Source: a virus
Length of the DNA stretch: 39,049 bases
Direction: 5' to 3' (one strand)
Virus record (IMG/VR): IMGVR_UViG_3300037246_001116
Location: 1 to 39,049 of that record
In this document: positions 1 through 7,918 of the stretch, piece after piece
Layout: each line of letters starts with the position of its first letter
Position numbering within the stretch: the first letter of the stretch is position 1
The notes under the pieces: generated by a model
Told to the model about the DNA's origin: nothing
Seen by the model: the letters and a program-made list of their open reading frames with translations, nothing else
The model's database searches: none
Position numbers and translations under genes: made by a program

Positions 1-472
1 TTTTCTTAAATATATTTGAGACGCTTTCACCCATTTTATCCTTGGCTTTTTTGAACATTCCAGTTTCTAGGAATTTGGAAGCGAAATAACCAAATATCGG
101 AGTTGAGGTGGCGAGTGCAGTAGCTACCATATTTTGACGATTAACTTTAAAGTCTTCTGAGATAGCAGTTCCATATTGTGCTATCGCATCTTTAGCAGCT
201 TTGGCAGTTCCTAATGTAGCAGTTTGAACACCTCTCTCTAAGGAATCTATAGTATTTTTAAGACTTCCTAAAACAGAGTTCATCGAACCAGCTATAGCTT
301 TGCTATCTCCACCAGAGGATATCCGTCTCTCAGTTTCTTGCATTTCCTTTGTGGTTTTCTTACCCATTGCAGAAACGGCTTTGCTAACATTACTTACTTG
401 AGATATTCTAACTTGCTGATCGTCAGCTTTCTGTGTTAAACTTCCTTTATCCTTTCCTGAATTTTTTGCCAT
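1..472 (-). CDS. N-terminal part of a probable phage structural protein (runs off left edge)
   Basis: An open frame starts at ATG 472 (MAKNSGKDKGSLTQKADD) and stays open to the left edge, giving about 157 residues with no stop. The start is polar and lysine/glutamine-rich. A low-complexity Ala/Thr/Gly/Ser-rich helical stretch follows, then a hydrophobic patch near residues 115-130 (MVATALATSTPIFGYFASKF). Helical sequence of this kind, lying downstream of the large terminase and a baseplate-like gene, fits a tail or tape-measure-type virion protein, but that is inference from composition and neighbours. Only 11 bases separate it from the upstream HExxH gene. The C-terminal part and any defining domain lie outside the window. 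Confidence 0.7.
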   Translation of the reverse strand, partial: MAKNSGKDKGSLTQKADDQQVRISQVSNVSKAVSAMGKKTTKEMQETERRISSGGDSKAIAGSMNSVLGSLKNTIDSLERGVQTATLGTAKAAKDAIAQYGTAISEDFKVNRQNMVATALATSTPIFGYFASKFLETGMFKKAKDKMGESVSNIFKK

Positions 473-483
473 TTTCTATTCCT

Positions 484-1362
484 CTATTTTATATTTGTTA
501 ATATTGCACCAACCCTTTTATCAACTGGTAACAATTCAACCATTACAGCGGCAACTTCTGATAGCGCCCACAATTCTTGTGATGGTGATGTATAAGAATT
601 TCTTTTCTTAAATGTTTTTGTATAGGCGTCATTCAATGGACCAAATATATGATAAAACCTAGAATAATATCTCATCAATAACATGGGGTTTACTGCAAAT
701 GATGAAGTTATTAAGAAAATATCTTTGAATATATAATCATATTCTTGTTCATCCAATGATGTTTTTGGTTTGATCGTGTCCATAATTGCAGTCATATACT
801 TTGTATGCAACGCTTTTGAGTATCTTCCTTCTGTATTATATAAAGATTTTAATATAGCATCTACATTTAATTTTTCTTGACAAGAAAAAATATCTGAAAA
901 ATAAGATGAATAATATTTTTGGAACGTTGGTTGCATTATTCTAAAAAAGCCAGCCATATTTTTTGAAGCTGATAGATGCATTAATTCATGTAGTGTTGTT
1001 TTAACTAAATTTTTATTCGATGATATCCCAAGCCAATTGGAATTGTTATCAATGAATACAAGTACTTTATCCAATTCTTCTGAGTATAGACCTTGAACAT
1101 TTTTGGTCCAGTCTCTTTTGAATCTTTTTGATAAGAATGATAACAAACCCTTATCCATAAATGTTGGGACTACGTATCCATCCGTCAATAATCTCTTAAA
1201 ATTCTTGGCGTGATATTTACCCCAATCAGTAGCTAAAACAGCTTCAAAAAACTTCACTTTTAATTTGTTCGATGAATACAATTTATACCCATGAAAATCG
1301 TAAGGAAGTTCTTTCATATTTGTTGGTAACGCCCATAATTCTTGTATTGTTTGTTCTTTCAT
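484..1362 (-). CDS. Unknown protein with HExxH zinc-protease motif
   Basis: A 292-residue protein with no overall family that I recognise. It carries one clear zincin-type motif, LHELMHL, with H125, E126 and H129. A later acidic helix near residue 265 (ELWALSEVAAVMVELL) could supply a third ligand, as the downstream glutamate does in gluzincins, but this is not proven. There is no signal peptide. The start is set by GAGGATAAAA just before ATG 1362, inside the last codons and stop region of the terminase gene, so the two are probably translated together. Its place next to terL and tail genes suggests a virion-assembly or structural role, possibly a processing protease. A structural domain that merely resembles a peptidase is equally possible. 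Confidence 0.75.
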   Translation of the reverse strand: MKEQTIQELWALPTNMKELPYDFHGYKLYSSNKLKVKFFEAVLATDWGKYHAKNFKRLLTDGYVVPTFMDKGLLSFLSKRFKRDWTKNVQGLYSEELDKVLVFIDNNSNWLGISSNKNLVKTTLHELMHLSASKNMAGFFRIMQPTFQKYYSSYFSDIFSCQEKLNVDAILKSLYNTEGRYSKALHTKYMTAIMDTIKPKTSLDEQEYDYIFKDIFLITSSFAVNPMLLMRYYSRFYHIFGPLNDAYTKTFKKRNSYTSPSQELWALSEVAAVMVELLPVDKRVGAILTNIK

Positions 1363-1364
1363 TT

Positions 1365-3125
1365 TTATCCTCTGTCAAGCATATCAAATATATTGAAGTA
1401 CGCTTCTGAATTGTCGCTTGAACTTATATTTTGTTTTAATTTCTTTAAAAGAACAGCATTCATATGATCCATACTGTCACCTTCGGATGTCATTGTTTCT
1501 GTCAAAGGACTTCCACCCATATTCATATTTAAAACATCTTGTAAGTCTTGCATCATTTCACCAGAACCACCTGATAATAATAGAGGTGGATCGTATTTTC
1601 TAACGTAGTAACATAGTGCTGCTGACATCGCAACATCATCGTGACACCCCGAGTCAGCTTCTATTCTTCCATTAGTTTTACTTACTAAAGATGTTAATTC
1701 TAATGCCAATCTTTCAGATTTAATGGTCTCTGGATACTGTGTTACAAAAGAATATAAAGCATCTATCATTAATGGTCTTGTTTTTGCTGTTGTTGAAAGT
1801 CCTGGTACGAGTGTGTTCTCACCTCTTTTTTCTTTATATAATTTAGTTGAGTATGAAGAGCTGTTTAAATGCTCAATAACTTGGTTACCATAGGAATTTG
1901 ACTCAACCACAATCGTGGATTCATAGAGTGCAGCGGCCGCTTTCACGACCTCAATGAATTCCATTACCTTCAATTTACCTCGATATTCCCACACCTGATC
2001 CATAGACTCATAATCCCACACCGTGATCGCAGATTTATCTTCCCCGTGTTCTGGTGCTGTATCGACTCCCATTATATAATGAATGTTGGCTTGTGGCTTT
2101 TGGAAGCACCAAGCTTCTCCACTAAAGAGTTTAAATTTCTCCAATGGTTTCTGAACACTATCTTGAACTTTCTCCAAAGTTTCAGATTCGAAAAATGCTC
2201 CTTCTGCTGGTAAGAATTTGAGTTCTAATTCCTGAGCAATTTTCTTTGGATCATTGTCAAAGAGTTCACATTGAGTGGTGTACCAGTCTGGATCATCTGC
2301 AAGTTCATCAATCATTTTCCAATGAACAACAAATGGTTGAAATAATCCTTCTCCAGATATTGCTCTTAGATACTTGTTAAAGTACCATTTGCCAGGACCA
2401 ACGGTTTTATTAGGAGTTGAAATAATAACTGTGCCGTAAGGTACGTTTCTCTTTTTAGCTTGCATTTGGTTTGTTGAAAGAGCAGGTACGATACTGGTCC
2501 ATGCTTTATCGATGTAATCAATAAATGCACCCTCGTCGACGATTAAAAATGTTATGGCTTTACCACGAAGGGTTTTATTTGGTGCTTTTGGATTAACCGT
2601 TGCTACATATACTTTACTTCCATTTGTAAGGATAAATGATCGTTCAGTTTTCTTATCAAAGCCTCTGCCTAACGCTCCCTTCGGTGGCTTCAAAAAGTTA
2701 GGCAATTTTTCAATCATTCCTCTAATGAATCGTGCAAAGTCGGTTGCTTCATTACCATCTTTTGAAATTATACCAACGATAACATTACTATGAAATGTAC
2801 ATAACCAAGCTGTGTATGCTTGGACTATTGTTGAAAATCCAGTTTGTCGGCTTTTTAATAACAGGACATGTTTTTTATATTCGACCATATCAATAAATTC
2901 GAGTTGTTTAGTATATGGATCTATTAATACATCACCACCTGGAAGCTCTAAAAGAATATAATGTGTCGCAAAATATTCAAAACTTTTTTTGCATCTGAGA
3001 TATTCGATAACAAATTTTTTAGCGGCATACTTTAGATGATTTGGTCTTCCTTTCTCCACCTTCTCATCGATTTTCGCTTCTGCTTTTTTAACGGCGAATT
3101 TTAGAGAGTCGACTAACATATCCAT
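1365..3125 (-). CDS. terL: Terminase large subunit, T4 gp17-like
   Basis: This is the ATP-driven DNA-packaging motor and headful nuclease, 586 residues, close to the usual T4-type length. The ATPase domain has a Walker A-like loop SRQTGFST (residues 92-99), Walker B FLIVDE (193-198, with E198 as catalytic glutamate) and a coupling motif ISTPNK (235-240). The RNase H-like nuclease domain shows its expected acidic residues: D355 in IMGVDTA, E408 in VVESN and D496/D497 in CHDDVAMS. The usual Walker A lysine is replaced by phenylalanine in RQxGFS, a form known in phage terminases. AAGGAG lies about 11 bases before ATG 3125. No small terminase subunit was recognised next to it. Confidence 0.95.
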   Translation of the reverse strand: MDMLVDSLKFAVKKAEAKIDEKVEKGRPNHLKYAAKKFVIEYLRCKKSFEYFATHYILLELPGGDVLIDPYTKQLEFIDMVEYKKHVLLLKSRQTGFSTIVQAYTAWLCTFHSNVIVGIISKDGNEATDFARFIRGMIEKLPNFLKPPKGALGRGFDKKTERSFILTNGSKVYVATVNPKAPNKTLRGKAITFLIVDEGAFIDYIDKAWTSIVPALSTNQMQAKKRNVPYGTVIISTPNKTVGPGKWYFNKYLRAISGEGLFQPFVVHWKMIDELADDPDWYTTQCELFDNDPKKIAQELELKFLPAEGAFFESETLEKVQDSVQKPLEKFKLFSGEAWCFQKPQANIHYIMGVDTAPEHGEDKSAITVWDYESMDQVWEYRGKLKVMEFIEVVKAAAALYESTIVVESNSYGNQVIEHLNSSSYSTKLYKEKRGENTLVPGLSTTAKTRPLMIDALYSFVTQYPETIKSERLALELTSLVSKTNGRIEADSGCHDDVAMSAALCYYVRKYDPPLLLSGGSGEMMQDLQDVLNMNMGGSPLTETMTSEGDSMDHMNAVLLKKLKQNISSSDNSEAYFNIFDMLDRG

Positions 3126-3156
3126 GATTATAATGTCTCCTTATTATAAATTTGTT

Positions 3157-4440
3157 CTACTTAACTCGGTTGGTTCTAATGAGATGTAATGTTACACCAC
3201 ATTCCCAATCTCGTGTTGCACGTATAAAATGTGTCATACAAAATTTTGAAATATAATGTCCAGTTAAATCTCTTACATCTGTTATTTTAGATCTGAATAT
3301 TACTCCATTCCCAACCTCTAAAAGATTTTGTAGTATCAACCATTTTTCTAAATGGACTTTCAATATGGACATTTGACCAAAGAATTTAGAGTGAATAGCT
3401 CGTATGTGTGTTTCGGTATCATCATATCCAGTGTGATCTTTAAAAATACTTATTCTTTTTTCTTGACCCTGCTTACTAAAAAATATCTGATTCTTTTTAG
3501 TTGTTACACCATAGTCATTTGCAAATTTTGAAGTATCCAATGATATTGTTTTGGATAGTTCATCTCTAGGTTTTACAATATGCTTCATTGTATTCCCATA
3601 AAGAGAAAATATCGTGTTGCCAGTATATTCTGTTTCAACTGGATTATAGGTGTAAAATGTTTTTCCATCAAATATATTTAAAAGTTTATCTTGTTCTACA
3701 TTATCAGTTGATAATTGTGTTATTGTCACTTTTGTAAAATCAAATCCCCGAGATAAATTTTTTATATACACTTTGGGTGTAATATCTGATGTTATGGCAC
3801 TATTCGATTTTCTTTTTGTTTTAATTGAATTGGATGTTATACCTGCCAAACCATCAAAGAAGCCAAAAGTTCTATCTAAATATTTAAGAGCTTTATAAAG
3901 AGGAGATGGGGGTACTATTATTTGATCATATATTCTACCGTTTGAACCTTGCCCATCATAATAAAGATCACCACCAGATTGTTTGACTAAATCGTTAACA
4001 ATGCTTCGAATATTAGACCCTAAATAAACACCATTGACATAAGCTGTCATAACACTATAACCCTCCAGTGGGACAGCTCTAATTCGAATTGCCGAGCGAG
4101 TCTTATCTGGTATTTGTGGTTGTGAATCTTTCATTAAAAGATCATATTTAGAACCTAACGCCATTAAATTCACTTCTAATATTTCATGTGGAATATTTTC
4201 AGACGTACCAAAAACTTTTATTTTAAGTTGTATTGGTTCTTGTCCATATATCTTTTGTAAAATCATATCGTCGGGATCAAGAAAGAAATCCATTACATAT
4301 GTTTTATATGGTACTTCTACAGATGATATAATAGTCATTTGATTCAAATCGTTTGTTAGATCGAACTTACCGACTTTACACGTTAATCCATAATTTCTAG
4401 ATGGATTTGAATATGATGATCTTTCTTGTGTTCCAGCCAT
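3157..4440 (-). CDS. Probable baseplate or tail hub protein
   Basis: A 427-residue beta-rich protein. The N-terminal region (about 15-130) alternates short strands with a theme of strain, derivative and local axes (KVGKFDLTNDLNQMTIISSV), as in hub proteins of the T4 gp27 / phage late-control D type. A central part contains SPLYKALKYLDRTFGFFDGL (about 185-205). The end reads GHYISKFCMTHFIRATRDWE, then a final strand TLHLIRTNRV, a pattern often seen at the end of hub domains. No catalytic motif is visible. The start ATG 4440 has GAGGAG about 11 bases upstream. It lies between a DUF932-like gene and the terminase, in the structural part of the window. The hub assignment is fold-level inference. 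Confidence 0.5.
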   Translation of the reverse strand: MAGTQERSSYSNPSRNYGLTCKVGKFDLTNDLNQMTIISSVEVPYKTYVMDFFLDPDDMILQKIYGQEPIQLKIKVFGTSENIPHEILEVNLMALGSKYDLLMKDSQPQIPDKTRSAIRIRAVPLEGYSVMTAYVNGVYLGSNIRSIVNDLVKQSGGDLYYDGQGSNGRIYDQIIVPPSPLYKALKYLDRTFGFFDGLAGITSNSIKTKRKSNSAITSDITPKVYIKNLSRGFDFTKVTITQLSTDNVEQDKLLNIFDGKTFYTYNPVETEYTGNTIFSLYGNTMKHIVKPRDELSKTISLDTSKFANDYGVTTKKNQIFFSKQGQEKRISIFKDHTGYDDTETHIRAIHSKFFGQMSILKVHLEKWLILQNLLEVGNGVIFRSKITDVRDLTGHYISKFCMTHFIRATRDWECGVTLHLIRTNRVK

Positions 4441-4476
4441 ATTAACGTACTCCTCATATGTTTATATTTTGTTCCC

Positions 4477-4510
4477 AAAAAAAAGAAGGTTGGGGAATTT
4501 AAAATTCCCC
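4477..4510 (-). terminator. Candidate intrinsic terminator
   Basis: On the minus strand a GC-capped inverted repeat (GGGGAATTT paired with AAATTCCCC, plus-strand 4492-4510) is followed after about six bases by a run of eight T residues (plus-strand A-run 4477-4484). It lies in the 104-base gap after the DUF932-like gene and before the baseplate-like gene, where a transcript end would make sense. Flanking GG and CC bases could extend the stem with a small internal loop and so bring the T-run closer. Confidence 0.6.
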
Positions 4511-4544
4511 TTACCCTCTACCCCGTTCTGTGCTGTTACTACAC

Positions 4545-5540
4545 CTATGTATTCATTTGATCCACAATCTGTACATTTACAATTAATGCTTCTTCCATTC
4601 GTTGTGGTAGAATCAGAACACTTTCTGCTATATTTTCCAACAATCTCTTTAGATTTAGATTTTCCTGGAGGCAAGAATAACGAATTATTGCCATAAAGAA
4701 CTGCCAATTTGTCAGTGTTCCATTCTCCCTAACTTCATCTAAAAATTCTTGAAGTGCGTTTCTTTTCTTTTCTGTAAGTTTATCAATACCTTCTAGAACC
4801 GCATATATATTATCTTCACTTAATACGACATTCATATTGGTTTCCATAACTTCATCAATACAACCTTCGAAGTTATCGATATATGTCCCCACTCCGTATC
4901 TCATACTTACTCCAGAGTATTCAGAATGTATCATTCTCAGCTTTCCTAATTCAAACGCGAAATTGGATCTATAACCTTCTTCTCTGATACTAAGACCGAA
5001 CTGAAGCGTGGATGCTCTTGAACCGTCATAACTATTACCAACTATTAATGTTGGAAAAACGTTTCCAGTAGCATACGCATGATTTCTATTCATGATTGTT
5101 ATATAATTCCTGAAAACACACATATCTGGTGAAGTATATACGTCTTCATCAAATAATAGATTATCCTCAACACCTGCTGATATAGATCTCAAGCTTTCAC
5201 TTACTTTATCGGTTATCATATCATGACCTTGAAATTTATATACATGACTGATACACCTGCAATATCTAAATTTAGTCCAATTTGGCTTCTTAGTAAATAT
5301 TGCAATGTGAGGTGCAATAAAACCATCTGTTTCGTGTGTTTCGGTTTCGTCTGTGTTGTTTTCGTCTAAGTCAGCTAAATTTTCTAAACTACAACTGAGC
5401 TCATGTGTAGGTGCAGAATGTGTAGACAAAGTTCTATATACAACTTCACCGAATCGATCACCATACGAATACAAACCTCTGTTAGCATGGGTACAATCGA
5501 GACCTCTCTCTGCTGCCTTTTCTTCAAATTTTGACGACAT
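4545..5540 (-). CDS. DUF932-like protein of unknown function
   Basis: A 331-residue protein. The central segment has the landmarks of the phage/plasmid DUF932 family: FPTLIVGNSYDGSRASTLQF at about 162-181, followed by SIREEGY and a body of helices ending in NWQFFMAIIRYS. No enzymatic activity is established for this family. A cysteine pair (CRC, about 94-96) and an acidic stretch near residues 57-72 (DLDENNTDETETHETD) are visible. The start ATG 5540 has a strong AGGAGG seven bases upstream. A candidate terminator follows about 35 bases after its stop. It sits eight bases from the unknown 245-residue gene and is probably in the same transcript. The family call is from memory of the motif. Confidence 0.65.
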   Translation of the reverse strand: MSSKFEEKAAERGLDCTHANRGLYSYGDRFGEVVYRTLSTHSAPTHELSCSLENLADLDENNTDETETHETDGFIAPHIAIFTKKPNWTKFRYCRCISHVYKFQGHDMITDKVSESLRSISAGVEDNLLFDEDVYTSPDMCVFRNYITIMNRNHAYATGNVFPTLIVGNSYDGSRASTLQFGLSIREEGYRSNFAFELGKLRMIHSEYSGVSMRYGVGTYIDNFEGCIDEVMETNMNVVLSEDNIYAVLEGIDKLTEKKRNALQEFLDEVRENGTLTNWQFFMAIIRYSCLQENLNLKRLLENIAESVLILPQRMEEALIVNVQIVDQMNT

Positions 5541-5548
5541 AAAACCTC

Positions 5549-6286
5549 CTACGATAAAATTTCTAATACAACCGATTGTACGAAAGAATGAAAATAAAAA
5601 TCATAATAAAATTCTTTATCTATTTCATCTTCGGTCATATAATATAATGTATTTCTTTTAATCTTTAATTGACCAAAAGATTTAAATATTATGTCAACCT
5701 CGTTTTCTTCATTAGTATCAATCGCAAAAACATTCATATCTGTTTCATTTAAGAATTCTGTTTTTAGATTCTCCAGGTTATCCAATACACGAGATTTTCT
5801 TTCTATATCAACAATTCGAATTAATTTATTATAATATTTCATAATTCCATTATAGAGGTGCGGAACTCCTTTTACTTTTACTTTATTTTTAAGATTATCA
5901 AAGGAGATATATTTCTGCCTATCAATGGATATCAAAAAGATATCATAACGATTTTTAAGAACAATGGGGAGAACACTTTTTTCTGTTTCTATTAATCTTT
6001 TGTTTGTAAGTATTCCGTCATACTGACGTATTATAATGTCGTTCTCCCCAAGCTCATTGAATGATATATAATCATCTATTATTTTATTAGTGGTTTCTCT
6101 TAATCTAGTTTTTATAGATTCGTTATCTCTCATAATCTTTCCAATTTGAATGTTTCGTCCAGCCTTATCATTCTCGTCTATATTGGATACATCATAATTA
6201 AATACTTTTAAAAGATTATAATGACATGCGACTATATCATATGAAAAAACGTCTCTTAGTATAAGACGTTCTGAATTAAGTTTCAT
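5549..6286 (-). CDS. Unknown protein, 245 residues
   Basis: I do not recognise this protein. It is Asn/Ile/Asp-rich and looks soluble and mixed alpha/beta, with no signal peptide, membrane segment or nucleotide-binding motif. A basic helical stretch near residues 125-170 (KVKGVPHLYNGIMKYYNKLI) precedes a short acidic region with ETDMNVFAIDTNEENEVDII. The ATG at 6286 lies 11 bases inside the end of the preceding 265-residue gene, which suggests translational coupling. A function in the same module as that neighbour is likely but unknown. Confidence 0.75.
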   Translation of the reverse strand: MKLNSERLILRDVFSYDIVACHYNLLKVFNYDVSNIDENDKAGRNIQIGKIMRDNESIKTRLRETTNKIIDDYISFNELGENDIIIRQYDGILTNKRLIETEKSVLPIVLKNRYDIFLISIDRQKYISFDNLKNKVKVKGVPHLYNGIMKYYNKLIRIVDIERKSRVLDNLENLKTEFLNETDMNVFAIDTNEENEVDIIFKSFGQLKIKRNTLYYMTEDEIDKEFYYDFYFHSFVQSVVLEILS

Positions 6287-7073
6287 ACTCTACACCATCT
6301 AAACAGAGATGCTGAATAGCATAATCTATTTCCAGTTGATGTTGTACATCTTTGATCCCACCCTGTCTTGCAGACAAACATTTTAACAAACTATTGAAAT
6401 CACCAAATTCGAACTTTTTACTTTGATGATAAAGTATTGAAAGCTTTTCTCTATCCAACAAATTATCTTTGATCCTTTGTTCAATAATTTCAGCGAGATC
6501 ATAGCTTTTAAATTTGCAAATTGCGTCACCACGTTTTACAATAAACTGACCAATAGGTATAAAATAATCCATTACATCTTTGCATATATTAACAATGAAT
6601 TTTTTTCTAACACTATACCCTTTCAAATATGTATCACCCCCGATATGATATAATATTTGATAGCCATTATTATACACAAACATGTCAATTGGTTCCGCAT
6701 TTATAACTGGAATAATATTAGAATTTTCGATAATCCTTAAATGTCTTTTATCGAAATCTTTGTAACGTTTTGCTTGATCATTTGGTATCGTTACAACTAT
6801 TGATTCATCTGGATCCACGCCATTGATACTAATTAAAACTGCTCTGGCTGAAGAAACTCTATTTGAATGTCTGGAAAACCAATTTGCAAATGTCGCAACA
6901 CGTAATTCATGCTCAGTGTTTTCTATAGAAAGTCTTTCATCTAATTCTGGTAATTCACATTCAGATGCTTTTGATATTCTATTTTTTCGGGATAGATTTA
7001 ATTTTTCTATATCCTCATCTCCCTCGGGGGTAAATTGATCAAATACTCTTTGAAAATCTCCACGGCTTTCCAT
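6276..7073 (-). CDS. Unknown protein, 265 residues
   Basis: Not recognised. The N-terminal 50 residues are highly charged (PEGDEDIEKLNLSRKNRISK) and look disordered. A mixed alpha/beta body follows, with VVTIPNDQAKRYKDFDKRH at about 92-110 and a strand-rich centre (NIIPVINAEPIDMFVYNNGY). There is no clear catalytic motif. Start ATG 7073 has AAGGAGG about ten bases upstream. Its end overlaps the 245-residue gene by 11 bases, and FolE2 ends 14 bases before its start. It is therefore expressed after the polymerase and FolE2 genes, just upstream of the DUF932-like and structural genes. Confidence 0.75.
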   Translation of the reverse strand: MESRGDFQRVFDQFTPEGDEDIEKLNLSRKNRISKASECELPELDERLSIENTEHELRVATFANWFSRHSNRVSSARAVLISINGVDPDESIVVTIPNDQAKRYKDFDKRHLRIIENSNIIPVINAEPIDMFVYNNGYQILYHIGGDTYLKGYSVRKKFIVNICKDVMDYFIPIGQFIVKRGDAICKFKSYDLAEIIEQRIKDNLLDREKLSILYHQSKKFEFGDFNSLLKCLSARQGGIKDVQHQLEIDYAIQHLCLDGVEYET

Positions 7074-7087
7074 AAAGTCGGTCCTCC

Positions 7088-7918
7088 TTAAATATATGTT
7101 GTTTCGTCAAATCCATTTTCTAAACCTTTCCAATTTATAGCTACTGCATTGGATGTGTGTATTGATTCTTCATGTGTACACCTAACATGCCAATCGAGAA
7201 TCTTTTTCTGGAAATTCAATCTGTGGGATATCTCTCTAATCGAATCCTCAACAAACTGTGGGTAGCTTTTAGCCAATCCCGCGATGAATTTTTCATCACC
7301 CCTTTTAATGATGGGGTATGGAATCGTGTGAACAGCTTGTTCAACCAAATCAATAATATCTTCTAACCATAAATATGCTCTTAAATCTGTTTGAATTAAG
7401 ACATCTGCAAAAGCCCTTTGATTGTGTGGATACCCAAATTTCCCTTCGTGGCATAATGCTGCTGAACATGGACAGTAAGCAGCATATTGAACTCTCACGC
7501 TTTCATAAAATTTAAATTTATTATCTGAATAATCACTTATAAAACCGCATTTATAAAATTGTGGAAAATGATTATCTGAAATAGGAGACTTTTTGATAAT
7601 TGGAAATTTGAAGTCTATTTTTAAAAATACATTTTCCGTCTCAAGTTGTTTTTTGAAATCTTTTACTATCAACTCAAGTGTTGTTCGTTTGAGGGGTATG
7701 TTAATATATGTTTGTATAGTACGCGTGAATCTTGACATAGAAATACCCCTAGTCATATCATCCAAGCTACAAAACATCTCAGCTGTTGCTAATACTTGAG
7801 CGGGGGCTTGCTTCCCATCCCGAGACATGACTCGGAATGGGAGTTCAACCTTTGAAACACCAACTCTTTTAATGCTTGATTTGATTCGTGGCTTTGTTTG
7901 CTGAATATCAGGTAGCAT
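7088..7918 (-). CDS. folE2: GTP cyclohydrolase I type B (FolE2)
   Basis: FolE2 converts GTP to 7,8-dihydroneopterin triphosphate, the entry step for folates and for 7-deazaguanines (preQ0, queuosine, archaeosine-type bases). The 276-residue length fits the family. Visible signatures are VGVSKVELPF near the start, SRFTRTIQ (62-69), the active-site segment YCPCSAALC with C149, PHNQR with H165, and PQFVEDSIREI with E224. Cys, His and Glu at these places match the metal and catalytic residues of FolE2. The ATG at 7918 has AGGAG upstream and overlaps the end of the RNA polymerase beta gene by 11 bases. A QueD-like gene at 27774-28226 could take the product one step further. QueE, QueC and a base-exchange enzyme are not recognised in the window. 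Confidence 0.9.
   Translation of the reverse strand: MLPDIQQTKPRIKSSIKRVGVSKVELPFRVMSRDGKQAPAQVLATAEMFCSLDDMTRGISMSRFTRTIQTYINIPLKRTTLELIVKDFKKQLETENVFLKIDFKFPIIKKSPISDNHFPQFYKCGFISDYSDNKFKFYESVRVQYAAYCPCSAALCHEGKFGYPHNQRAFADVLIQTDLRAYLWLEDIIDLVEQAVHTIPYPIIKRGDEKFIAGLAKSYPQFVEDSIREISHRLNFQKKILDWHVRCTHEESIHTSNAVAINWKGLENGFDETTYI

Noticed and set aside
91-130. Transmembrane segment in the left-edge protein
   Set aside because: The hydrophobic stretch lies further on (about residues 115-130), is short and interrupted by polar residues; not enough for a membrane call.
4462-4707. 81-codon minus-strand frame with a Cys-rich stretch (NCKCTDCGS) overlapping the end of the DUF932-like gene
   Set aside because: It needs a TTG start with poorly placed ribosome site, overlaps 160 bases of a coherent protein and runs through the candidate terminator. 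A real small zinc protein cannot be fully excluded.
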